Shown here: positions 43,337-50,627 of the stretch, piece by piece
Position numbering within the stretch: the stretch's first letter is position 1
How the letters are laid out: each line of letters begins with the position of its first letter
Assembly (NCBI GenBank): GCA_964634685.1
Contig: CAZWLD010000007.1
Coordinates: 1-64,000 of the forward strand
Origin: CAZWLD01 sp964634685
Lineage (GTDB): Bacteria > Bacillota_I > Bacilli_A > Acholeplasmatales > JAEDCM01
Reading direction: 5' to 3'
Length of the DNA: 64,000 nt
The notes under the pieces: model-generated
What the model saw: only the letters and a program-made list of their open reading frames with translations
Database searches by the model: none
What the model was told of the DNA's origin: nothing
Translations under genes and position numbers: made by a program

Positions 43337-44263
43337 ATGGATAATCTAATAACCGTTATGGGCTCTTGTGATTTTTTAGTTAAAGACAAGATTGATGAGC
43401 TATTAAATACTTTAGAAGCCAATGACGATAATTTTACTGTTTATGATTTGGAAGAAAATTCCTTTTTTGAGATGATAGAGGATTTAAATACCTTTCCTTT
43501 TTTTGGTGATAAAAAAATTATTTTAGCTAATAATCCAGTTTTTTTAGAGGAAAATAACGGCTATGATGATCTAATAAATTATTTAAAAAAGCCTCTAGAG
43601 ACAAGCTTTTTGATTATCAATGCGTCGAATATAAAATGGAGTAAGCAAAATAAATATTGTAAGGCCTTAGATCTTTATACAAGAATAATTGATATCAAGG
43701 AGGCTGAATCAAAAGAAGAGTACGCTCTTATGTATCTAGAAAAGAATCAAACGACGATTGATAAGGATGCCTTAGAGGAACTATTAAATCGAGTTTCGGA
43801 TATTAATTTACTTTGTAATGAAATAAATAAATTAGTTTTATATAAGGATTATCAAAATATTTGTTTAGAGGATGTTTGTTTATTGGTTTCGAATAGTATT
43901 GAGGATGATGTTTACGAATTGTCAACGGCTTTTTTAGAAAAAAATAAAAAAAGAGCCTTTGAGATTTATCAAAATCTCACAGCTCATAATGAAGATCCGA
44001 TTGGAATAATGAATGTGTTAATTCGAAAATTTATTGAAATCTTAAATACCAAGCTTTTAGTTAATAAAAATGCGACCAAGGAAGAAGTGGCAAAATATTT
44101 TAATGTTTCGGCGGGTCGGGCTTATTATATGATTAAAGCCGCCAAAAAAATTTCTTTGGAGGACTTGAAGAAAAATATTGATAATTTATCGAAGCTTGAT
44201 TTTGATATTAAATCGGGCAACATTGATAAGAATTTAGGACTTGAGATGTTTCTACTTCGGTAG
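43337..44263 (+). CDS. holA: DNA polymerase III delta subunit
   Basis: A 308-residue clamp-loader subunit. It starts NLITVMGSCDFLVKDKIDEL and shows FFGDKKIILANNP, YLKKPLETSFLII, LLNRVSDINLLCNEINKLVLY and the C-terminal IGIMNVLIRKF and YFNVSAGRAYYMIKAAKKI. Sequence is diverged but order and length (delta is about 340 residues) fit, and holA lies between comEC and rpsT in Bacilli. ATG 43337 has AGGTGGTG upstream; in-frame codons before it overlap the terminator region. Confidence 0.9.
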   Translation: MDNLITVMGSCDFLVKDKIDELLNTLEANDDNFTVYDLEENSFFEMIEDLNTFPFFGDKKIILANNPVFLEENNGYDDLINYLKKPLETSFLIINASNIKWSKQNKYCKALDLYTRIIDIKEAESKEEYALMYLEKNQTTIDKDALEELLNRVSDINLLCNEINKLVLYKDYQNICLEDVCLLVSNSIEDDVYELSTAFLEKNKKRAFEIYQNLTAHNEDPIGIMNVLIRKFIEILNTKLLVNKNATKEEVAKYFNVSAGRAYYMIKAAKKISLEDLKKNIDNLSKLDFDIKSGNIDKNLGLEMFLLR

Positions 44264-44283
44264 AAGCATTTTTTTTGTAAAAA

Positions 44284-44308
44284 AAAACACGAGTTGACTC
44301 GTGATTTT
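44284..44308. terminator. Shared terminator between holA and rpsT
   Basis: CACGAGT (44288-44294) pairs with ACTCGTG (44297-44303). The A run at 44280-44287 gives a T run for rpsT on the minus strand; ATTTT on the plus side serves holA more weakly. Confidence 0.85.
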
Positions 44309-44311
44309 CGA

Positions 44312-44572
44312 CTAAAGAGCATTAACCTTACATGCTAGTCTTGATTTGTTTCTTGAAACAAAGTTAGCGTGTACTACACCTTTAGCTAAAGCCTTATCTA
44401 ATTTCTTGCACGCGAATGCGTAAGCTTCAAGGGCTTTTTCTTTATTGTTAGCTTCTACAGCTGCTTCAACTGCTTTGATAGCTGTCTTCATTGAAGATTT
44501 GAATGAAGCGTTTCTTTGTCTTCTTTTTTCATTAGTTTTAATACGTTTTACTTGTTGTTTAATGTTTGCCAT
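44312..44572 (-). CDS. rpsT: Ribosomal protein S20
   Basis: An 86-residue 30S protein. MANIKQQVKRIKTNEKRRQRN and AIKAVEAAVEANNKEKALEAYAFACKKLDKALAKGV are diagnostic. I start it at the MANIKQ Met, with GAGGTG seven bases upstream; five extra in-frame residues overlap that site. It is divergent from gpr, as in Bacillus. Confidence 0.97.
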   Translation of the reverse strand: MANIKQQVKRIKTNEKRRQRNASFKSSMKTAIKAVEAAVEANNKEKALEAYAFACKKLDKALAKGVVHANFVSRNKSRLACKVNAL

Positions 44573-44636
44573 CTGATTCACCTCCATAACAATGCATTAA
44601 TATTTTATATCATAATGAAGAAAAAAGCAAGAAAAA

Positions 44637-44665
44637 GTATGAATAATTTTTAAAGATTAATACTA
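44637..44665 (+). promoter_or_regulatory. Candidate SigG-type promoter of gpr
   Basis: GTATG (44637-44641), 17 bases, then AATACTA (44659-44665). This fits the forespore SigG pattern (gnATr, about 17-18 bases, cATnnTA) at all but one defined position. Bacillus gpr is a SigF/SigG gene. Short motifs in A+T-rich DNA arise by chance, so this is a candidate only. Confidence 0.4.
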
Positions 44666-44686
44666 GTAAAGAGGTGAAATCGAATA

Positions 44687-45703
44687 ATGAGCATTGATTT
44701 AACGAAATATGACACAAGAACGGACTTAATTTTGGAGGAAATCAAGGATAGTGATGGCATTGTGACGGATATTTTAAACCCTTATTCGCATACAAAAATC
44801 ACAAAGGTTTCCATTTTAAATGATATGTATAATAAGAAGAAGGGTGAATATTATACGATTGAAACGAGGGCCTTAGAAAGTCATGACCATGATTTATTAC
44901 AAGAATTAGAGGGTTGCGTCATTGATTGTTTAAAGGAAATATTAAAGAAGAATAATTTATTTTTAAATCATAAGGCTTTAGTAGTAGGATTAGGTAATAG
45001 CTTAGTGACACCTGATGCTTTAGGCCCTAGTGTTTTAGAGAATATTTTAGTTACGAGACATTTGTTTTTGCTAGAAGAGCCTGTAAGCGAAGGCTTCCGC
45101 AATGTTAGCTCCTTAACTCCTGGCGTGATGGGGCAAACCGGAATGGAAACCAAGGATATTATTTTAGGAGTTGTTAAGGAAACAAAACCAGATTTTATTT
45201 TGGCTGTTGATGCATTGGCTTCAAAATCAATGGATCATCTTTGTAAAAGCATTCAAATTACCGATGCCGGAATTAATCCCGGCAGTGGTATTGGAAATAA
45301 TCGTTCAGAAATGTCTTTTGAAACCTTAGGAATTCCGGTTATTGCGATTGGGGTACCGACTGTTTTAGATGTGGTTTCCATTGTCTCTGATTCTTTGGAG
45401 TTTATTTTAAAGAGCTTTCAGCAGGAAATGATTGGGGGAAATCCTTTGGTTGTTAAAGCAAAGGAGGAAAAGGATTATGATGATATATCATTGCCAAGTA
45501 TGGAAATGCGAGAAAAGGTAATGGGTGATATTGGCTTATTAGATAATAATCAAAAAAGAATGCTTTTGCATGAAGCCTTAGGCACGAACTATAATTTGTT
45601 TGTGTGTCCTAAGGAAATTGACGTTTATCTTAACGATTTAAGACATCTTTTAGCTGAAGCTATCAATGTTGCTTTAAGTCCTTCCTATAATCGACAAAAA
45701 TAA
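44687..45703 (+). CDS. gpr: Germination protease GPR
   Basis: A 338-residue endopeptidase that degrades small acid-soluble spore proteins at germination. It matches the GPR family over its length: TDLILEEIK, YYTIETRALESHD, VVGLGNSLVTPDALGP, LTPGVMGQTGMETKDI, DFILAVDALASKSMDHLCKSIQITDAGINPGSGIGNNRSEM and IGVPTVLD. The conserved Asp residues of VDALA and ITDAG are present. It is made as a zymogen in other species; the N-terminal pro-region here ends near residue 8-16. AGAGGTG is the ribosome binding site. Strong evidence for endospore biology. SpoIIP, normally next, is not here. Confidence 0.95.
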   Translation: MSIDLTKYDTRTDLILEEIKDSDGIVTDILNPYSHTKITKVSILNDMYNKKKGEYYTIETRALESHDHDLLQELEGCVIDCLKEILKKNNLFLNHKALVVGLGNSLVTPDALGPSVLENILVTRHLFLLEEPVSEGFRNVSSLTPGVMGQTGMETKDIILGVVKETKPDFILAVDALASKSMDHLCKSIQITDAGINPGSGIGNNRSEMSFETLGIPVIAIGVPTVLDVVSIVSDSLEFILKSFQQEMIGGNPLVVKAKEEKDYDDISLPSMEMREKVMGDIGLLDNNQKRMLLHEALGTNYNLFVCPKEIDVYLNDLRHLLAEAINVALSPSYNRQK

Positions 45704-45739
45704 GATAAACTTTTTTGTATAATCAAGCTGGTGATATCT

Positions 45740-45994
45740 ATGAATCGAAGAATCGTAAATTGTCTAATCATAATCATTATTTTTTTTGTTGGTGTATCCT
45801 TAGGTCAAACGGGGTCAAAGGAACCGTTAGTTTCGGATTTAGAGGATGATGAGCGGGAGGTTATAAATGTCGAGGAGTGTAATAAAGGCTTAGCTACAAA
45901 TTTAGCTAAAATGGGAGAAGAAATGATTGATAGCATAGTTGGATTTGTTTTTGAAATGATTGGTGGTGGCATCAAAATTATTCTTGGTTTTTAA
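45740..45994 (+). CDS. Small membrane-anchored protein, YqxA-like position
   Basis: An 84-residue protein with one N-terminal transmembrane helix (CLIIIIIFFVGVSLGQTG), an acidic linker and a C-terminal amphipathic helix (MIDSIVGFVFEMIGG). Build and position resemble Bacillus YqxA (DUF3679), which follows gpr-spoIIP, but sequence identity cannot be judged by eye. ATG 45740 has GGTG nine bases upstream; GTG 45731 overlaps that site. A terminator follows. A sporulation role is inferred only from context. Confidence 0.6.
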   Translation: MNRRIVNCLIIIIIFFVGVSLGQTGSKEPLVSDLEDDEREVINVEECNKGLATNLAKMGEEMIDSIVGFVFEMIGGGIKIILGF

Positions 45995-45997
45995 AAT

Positions 45998-46023
45998 AAA
46001 GTCTAAAAAAAAAGACTTTTTTT
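45998..46023 (+). terminator. Intrinsic terminator of gpr unit
   Basis: AAAGTCT (45998-46004) pairs with AGACTTT (46013-46019) and runs into T. A TATAAT at 46028-46033 then begins the next unit. Confidence 0.82.
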
Positions 46024-46051
46024 GTAGTATAATGAAAATGAGGTGAAGAAG

Positions 46052-46711
46052 TTGGTTACATTTGGAAGTGTTTTAAAAAATGAGGAAATAAATATTTTAA
46101 TTAAACAGGCTGATTTGTCGCTTAAGGCTATAGGCTATACTGAGCATTCCTTTGCCCATGTTGGAAAATGCGTCAATACAGCGGCTTATATTTTAAGTGA
46201 GCTTGGATATGATGAGGAAGAAATTGAGATTGCGAAAATTGCGGCCTATATGCATGATATTGGTAATGTGGTGAATAGAAGTGATCATGCGCAAAGTGGA
46301 GCCTTGATGGCTTTTCAAATTCTTACGAAAATGGGGATGGATGCCCAATCAGTAGCGAAGGTTGTGACGGCAATTGGAAACCATGATGAAAATACTGCAT
46401 ATCCGGTAAATGCCATTACCGCCGCCTTAATTTTGGCTGATAAAACTGATGTTAGAAGATCACGCGTTCGAAATATTGATTTGTCGAGCTTTGATATTCA
46501 TGATCGCGTTAATTATGCGGTTGTGGAATCGCGGGTTGAACTCAATAAAGAGAATAAGACATTTTCTTTGATTTTAAAAATTGATACTTCAATTTGTGCG
46601 GTTATGGATTATTTTGAAATCTTTTTAGTCCGAATGAAGCTTTGTCGCTTGGCTAGTAAATTCTTTGATCTAACTTTTAAACTTTTTATTAATGAATCGG
46701 TTTTAATATAA
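46052..46711 (+). CDS. HD-domain phosphohydrolase
   Basis: A 219-residue metal-dependent phosphohydrolase. EHSFAHVGKCVNTAAYIL (first His), IAAYMHDIGNVVNRSDHAQSG (HD pair) and AIGNHDE give the HD core, and ALILADKTDVRRSRVR follows. TTG 46052 is the likely start, six bases after GAGGTG; GTG 46043 lies inside that site. This group includes (p)ppGpp or nucleotide hydrolases and is sometimes annotated as a phosphohydrolase of the YfbR/YqeK type; the substrate is unknown. It is followed by pgsA. Confidence 0.82.
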   Translation: MVTFGSVLKNEEINILIKQADLSLKAIGYTEHSFAHVGKCVNTAAYILSELGYDEEEIEIAKIAAYMHDIGNVVNRSDHAQSGALMAFQILTKMGMDAQSVAKVVTAIGNHDENTAYPVNAITAALILADKTDVRRSRVRNIDLSSFDIHDRVNYAVVESRVELNKENKTFSLILKIDTSICAVMDYFEIFLVRMKLCRLASKFFDLTFKLFINESVLI

Positions 46712-46752
46712 TAATATATATGATATAATAAACCTCGGAGGTCGAATTATTT

Positions 46753-47364
46753 ATGACATTACCTAATAAATTAACGCTTATGCGTATTGTATTAATTCCT
46801 GTAATGGTTATTATCGCTTATATTGATTTTTTAAATACAAATTATCTTTTTGGCAATGTAACGATTGGTAATTTTATTATGGTTTTAATTTTTATTGTGG
46901 CGTCCTTAACGGATTTCTTAGATGGCTTTATTGCCAGAAAATATAATCTTGTCACAACCTTTGGTAAATTTGCGGACCCGCTTGCGGATAAGCTTTTAGT
47001 TATGGCCGCAATGCTTATTTTATCAATGCAGGGTGTGTTGCCAATGTTTATTCCAATTATTATTCTATCACGCGAATTCATTGTGACAGGTGTCAGATTA
47101 GTTGCGGTTGAAAGAGGCAAGGTTATTGCGGCTTCAAAGCTTGGAAAATATAAAACTGCAACGACAATGGTTGGTATTATTGTTTTATTCTTCCATAATA
47201 TTTCTTCAATTGATTTAGAATATCAAAATTATCATGTTTTTGATTTTGCTAATCCGGTTTACAGTATTGGAAGCATTATTATGTATGTAGCATTGATATT
47301 GACAATTGTGTCAGGAATTGATTATATTATCAAGAATCGTAAAATAATTTTCGAAAGTATTTAG
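46753..47364 (+). CDS. pgsA: CDP-diacylglycerol-glycerol-3-phosphate phosphatidyltransferase
   Basis: A 203-residue membrane enzyme making phosphatidylglycerol phosphate. The CDP-alcohol phosphotransferase motif is complete: DFLDGFIARKYN followed by FGKFADPLADKLL, with all Asp residues. LPNKLTLMRIVLIPVMV is the usual N-terminus. GGAGG at 46737-46741 is the ribosome binding site. In Bacillus it precedes cinA-recA; here recA follows directly. Confidence 0.96.
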   Translation: MTLPNKLTLMRIVLIPVMVIIAYIDFLNTNYLFGNVTIGNFIMVLIFIVASLTDFLDGFIARKYNLVTTFGKFADPLADKLLVMAAMLILSMQGVLPMFIPIIILSREFIVTGVRLVAVERGKVIAASKLGKYKTATTMVGIIVLFFHNISSIDLEYQNYHVFDFANPVYSIGSIIMYVALILTIVSGIDYIIKNRKIIFESI

Positions 47365-47410
47365 TAAAATAGTGTTTTTTTCCTTATTATAAGGATAGGA
47401 GGTACAAAAA

Positions 47411-48394
47411 ATGGATAAGAGAGAACAAGCATTGAGCGAAGCCTTTAAGGCGATTGAAAAGCAATTTGGTAAAGGCTCAATTATGAAGCTAGGTGATGAA
47501 GCAGATCACAAAATAGATTTTGTTTCGACCGGATCATTAGCATTGAATTCAGCTTTAGGAATTGGTGGTTATCCTAGAGGAAGAATTATTGAAATTTATG
47601 GACATGAGAGCTCAGGTAAAACAACCCTTGCCCTTCACGCCATTGCGGAGGTTCAAAAGGCGGGAGGATATGCCGCTTTTATTGATGCCGAGCATGCCCT
47701 AGATCCGAATTATGCTAAAAATTTAGGAGTAGATATTGATAATTTGATTTTATCACAGCCTGATACTGGTGAACAAGCTCTAGAGATTACTGAGGCCTTG
47801 ATTAGAAGTGGAGCTGTTGAGATTGTTGTTATTGACTCGGTTGCGGCTTTAGTTCCACAAGCTGAAATTGATGGTGATATGGGACAAGCTCAGGTTGGAG
47901 CCCAAGCCCGTCTAATGTCACAAGCAATGCGAAAATTATCAGGTATTATCAATAAGACTAATTGTATTGCCATTTTCATCAACCAAATTCGTGAAAAGGT
48001 GGGAATTGCCTATGGAAATCCTGAAACAACAACGGGTGGAAAGGCTCTTAAGTTTTATTCATCAATTCGTCTTGAGGTAAGAAAGGGCGAGGCTATTAAG
48101 AATGGAACCGAAATTGTTGGAAACAAGGTTGCAATAAAGGTTGTTAAAAATAAAGTTGCTCCACCATTTAAGGTTGCGAATGTTGATGTTATTTATGGTT
48201 CCGGTATTTCTAAATGTGGCGAGCTTATTGATTTTGCGGTTGAAAACAATGTTATTGTTAAGTCTGGTTCCTGGTTTAGCTACAATGGCGAAAAAATCGG
48301 TCAAGGAAGAGAAAATGTTAAGGAATATTTAAATAATAACCAGGGAATTTATTTAGAAATCGAAGCTAAAATTAAAGAAATTCTTCATATCTAA
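47411..48394 (+). CDS. recA: Recombinase RecA
   Basis: A 327-residue strand-exchange protein. Walker A GHESSGKTT is at residues 64-72, followed by AFIDAEHALDPNYA, VIDSVAALVPQAEIDGDMG, the L2 loop FINQIREKVGIAYGNPETTTGGKALKFY and the C-terminal VKSGSWFSYNGEKIGQGRENV. It is slightly short because the acidic C-terminal tail is missing. AGGAGG is the ribosome binding site. No CGAAC-type LexA box is seen in the 46 bases upstream. Confidence 0.98.
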   Translation: MDKREQALSEAFKAIEKQFGKGSIMKLGDEADHKIDFVSTGSLALNSALGIGGYPRGRIIEIYGHESSGKTTLALHAIAEVQKAGGYAAFIDAEHALDPNYAKNLGVDIDNLILSQPDTGEQALEITEALIRSGAVEIVVIDSVAALVPQAEIDGDMGQAQVGAQARLMSQAMRKLSGIINKTNCIAIFINQIREKVGIAYGNPETTTGGKALKFYSSIRLEVRKGEAIKNGTEIVGNKVAIKVVKNKVAPPFKVANVDVIYGSGISKCGELIDFAVENNVIVKSGSWFSYNGEKIGQGRENVKEYLNNNQGIYLEIEAKIKEILHI

Positions 48395-48403
48395 TTAAAA
48401 AAA

Positions 48404-48427
48404 GCTATCGTTTTGATAGCCTTTTTT
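48404..48427 (+). terminator. Intrinsic terminator of recA
   Basis: GCTATC (48404-48409) pairs with GATAGC (48415-48420), followed by CTTTTTT. The stretch from here to 48581 shows no gene; it is A+T-rich with a small GGGC/GCCC hairpin near 48508. Confidence 0.85.
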
Positions 48428-48581
48428 ATAGTCTTTTGGATAAAATGTTATTAATATTTCTAACATTTAATTAATATTAACATTCTCGTCAAAGAAGAGA
48501 TGGTAAGGGCATAGCCCATTGGGTAATTGAATTATTTGTCTTTTTCATCGCTTGTAAAAATGGTAATGTGCTTTTAAAAAA

Positions 48582-48605
48582 AACCTCAGTTCATAAACCG
48601 AGGTT
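48582..48605 (-). terminator. Terminator of the Thr-rich protein gene
   Basis: AACCTC (48582-48587) pairs with GAGGTT (48600-48605). On the minus strand it is followed by a T run (A run 48576-48583). Confidence 0.8.
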
Positions 48606-48610
48606 TTTTG

Positions 48611-49351
48611 TTAATCTTCTTTATTTGTCGTAGTTGTTATAGTAGTCGTAGTAGCAGTCGTAGTTGTTGGTTTAGTTGTTGTAGTAGTTGTCGAAGCTTC
48701 GTAATCCTTAATGCTTTGAAGGTATGTCTTTGGCTTGATTTTTAAATATACAGTTCGATTTTCGGTAGTTTGTCCTGGAATTTTTGAATCGACTTCATAA
48801 GATACACGGACATAAATTGTTGGATTCTTGACACTTACTAATGGTACTGATTTTAAAGGAAAGACCGTATTGCAGGTAATAATGTGGGTTGATGTATATT
48901 TTGGATCAGATGCACTTAAGATCTTTTTACCATTGTTTATCTTGTGGTCGGCACTAGTGGCGCTGACAGCGGCCCAATCACTTCCTAGATCATATTTGAT
49001 TTTTAAGTTTGAAACATTTATTTTGAAATTGGAAACTGTTATTCCTACTCGAATTTTACCAGCCTCAACGTGCTTGTGGTCATGATCATCCTCTTCATCT
49101 TTGTCGGTAGAGTAGCTTGCTTCAACGTAGCTTTTGAATTGAAAATCAAGATCGAAATCTTCAACCTTTTCCGAAATTTTTAGTTTAATTTGCTTTGATT
49201 CACCGAAGCTAGCATGATCAGTATGAGTTTGATAGCATACTAAATATGAAATAGGAATACAAAGTAAAAGAAAAGATATTAAGATAATCATAAATATCAT
49301 TAAATAATTTAAATGGCGTTTTGAACCATTTTTATTTTTTTGTTTTTTCAT
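48611..49351 (-). CDS. Membrane-anchored extracellular protein with Thr-rich tail
   Basis: A 246-residue protein I do not recognise. A basic N-terminus (KKQKNKNGSKRH) precedes one transmembrane helix (LMIFMIILISFLLLCIPISYLV), giving an inside-to-outside anchor. The outer part has an Asp/Glu/His cluster (DKDEEDDHDHKH, about residue 90) that could bind metal, then a beta-rich domain, and ends in about 26 residues that are nearly all Thr (TTTTTTKPTTTT pattern). The start ATG 49351 has AAGGATG upstream on the minus strand; upstream in-frame codons overlap the -10 box TATAAT. Probably a surface protein. Confidence 0.7.
   Translation of the reverse strand: MKKQKNKNGSKRHLNYLMIFMIILISFLLLCIPISYLVCYQTHTDHASFGESKQIKLKISEKVEDFDLDFQFKSYVEASYSTDKDEEDDHDHKHVEAGKIRVGITVSNFKINVSNLKIKYDLGSDWAAVSATSADHKINNGKKILSASDPKYTSTHIITCNTVFPLKSVPLVSVKNPTIYVRVSYEVDSKIPGQTTENRTVYLKIKPKTYLQSIKDYEASTTTTTTKPTTTTATTTTITTTTNKED
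48626..48690 (-). repeat. Triplet-rich tract coding poly-threonine tail
   Basis: A run of AGT, TGT and CGT triplets on the plus strand (ACN codons on the minus strand) codes the Thr-rich tail. Such tracts are prone to length variation. Confidence 0.7.
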
Positions 49352-49503
49352 ATAAATCATCCTTCTATTATAAAGTTCACGTATATTATAACAAATTTGA
49401 AATGTAAAATAAAGAAAAAATACAAAAAGCAATAAATTTATAAGTAAAGCGCTTTTATTTTTCAAAATAATATGATAAAATAAATTGAAGTAGGTGTTTA
49501 AGC

Positions 49504-50451
49504 ATGATCAATAATTTTCGAATGTTAAAGGAAAAATATAATATTGATATTTTTATTGACTTCATTTTACATAATGATGATACTTTTTATTTTTATCTTG
49601 ATTTGAATGAAGACACATTATTTGAAGCTAATTTTCATCCAATCAAAGGCGTTTTTCCTCTTGATTTGAAAGTTGGAAATGAACTAAATCTTAATGAAAT
49701 GTTTAATCACATTAACAAAAGATGTGAGAAGATTGAGGTTTGGGGTGAAGAAAATTTTCTAAGTAGCCTCCATTCAGATTTGAATAAAGTTTTTGAAGGC
49801 GAAAAAGCTAGTGTAATTTTTCCTTTGAAGATTGATAATAATCCCTATTTTTTAGAAGTTAAAATCTTATATTTTAAAGAATCAAATATTGTTGTTGGAA
49901 CATTTTTAGATGTTACAGAGGAAAGTAAAATCTCTGAGGAATTATATGTTAAATCATACAAAGATAAATTAACTGGTTTATTTAACCGAAATACTTGTAT
50001 GGTCCATTTACGTACCATTCCTAAGAATTCAAATAAATACATTATTATGGCTGATTTGAATAGATTTAAATTAGTTAATGACATTTATGGGCATGATAAA
50101 GGTGATGAGGTTCTTCATAATTTTGGCCAAAATATAAAGAAATTAGCTAATGAAAAAATCATTTTTTATCGCTTAGCTGGTGATGAGTTCATTTGTCAGA
50201 CTACGGATATGTCGTTAAAGGAAGTAATCGAATTATCAAAAAAAATCAATGAATGTGCCAAAAATACTTCATTTTTAGATATGAATATAAGTGCTTCGAT
50301 TGGAATTATTAAAGTTGAAAATGATATGGATGAATCGGATATTTTAAGATATGTGGATTTTGCTATGTATGAGGCAAAAAGAACGCCAAATAAGTTTTAT
50401 TCATATTTAGATCGAGAAGATTTGAAGCTTATTGAGAAGAGACTACACTAG
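49504..50451 (+). CDS. GGDEF-domain protein (diguanylate cyclase, AGDEF variant)
   Basis: A 315-residue cytoplasmic protein. The first 150 residues resemble a PAS-type sensor (FHPIKGVFPLDLKVGN, ending GTFLDVTEES). The GGDEF domain follows: YKDKLTGLFNRNT, ADLNRFKLVNDIYGHDKGDEVL and RLAGDEFICQ. The active-site motif is AGDEF (residues 225-229), a variant still active in several characterised cyclases. No transmembrane helix, no EAL or PilZ domain, and no RxxD inhibitory site is evident. It stands alone between terminators. Confidence 0.9.
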   Translation: MINNFRMLKEKYNIDIFIDFILHNDDTFYFYLDLNEDTLFEANFHPIKGVFPLDLKVGNELNLNEMFNHINKRCEKIEVWGEENFLSSLHSDLNKVFEGEKASVIFPLKIDNNPYFLEVKILYFKESNIVVGTFLDVTEESKISEELYVKSYKDKLTGLFNRNTCMVHLRTIPKNSNKYIIMADLNRFKLVNDIYGHDKGDEVLHNFGQNIKKLANEKIIFYRLAGDEFICQTTDMSLKEVIELSKKINECAKNTSFLDMNISASIGIIKVENDMDESDILRYVDFAMYEAKRTPNKFYSYLDREDLKLIEKRLH

Positions 50452-50464
50452 TAGTCTTTTTTTA
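50440..50464 (+). terminator. Intrinsic terminator of GGDEF gene
   Basis: AGACTAC (50440-50446) pairs with GTAGTCT (50451-50457), followed by a T run. Confidence 0.88.
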
Positions 50465-50523
50465 TAATTCGTAATTTTATTAAAATCGACAATTTCTTTA
50501 TATTAATTTTGTAAATGGTTTCA

Positions 50524-50552
50524 TTGACTAATTGTCATTAATAATGTATAAT
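50524..50552 (+). promoter_or_regulatory. Sigma-A promoter of rny
   Basis: -35 TTGACT (50524-50529), 17-base spacer, -10 TATAAT (50547-50552). A 5' leader of about 70 bases follows. Confidence 0.85.
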
Positions 50553-50627
50553 AGTTTTGTGAAACTTTTTGATTTACTCAATCAATTCAATGTTTATATT
50601 ATTTTTTAGGAAAATGGAGGAATTTAT

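Noticed and set aside
47365..47410. CCTTATTATAAGG dyad upstream of recA as a LexA box
   Set aside because: It does not fit the Bacillota CGAAC-type SOS box; it may be a weak pgsA terminator stem.
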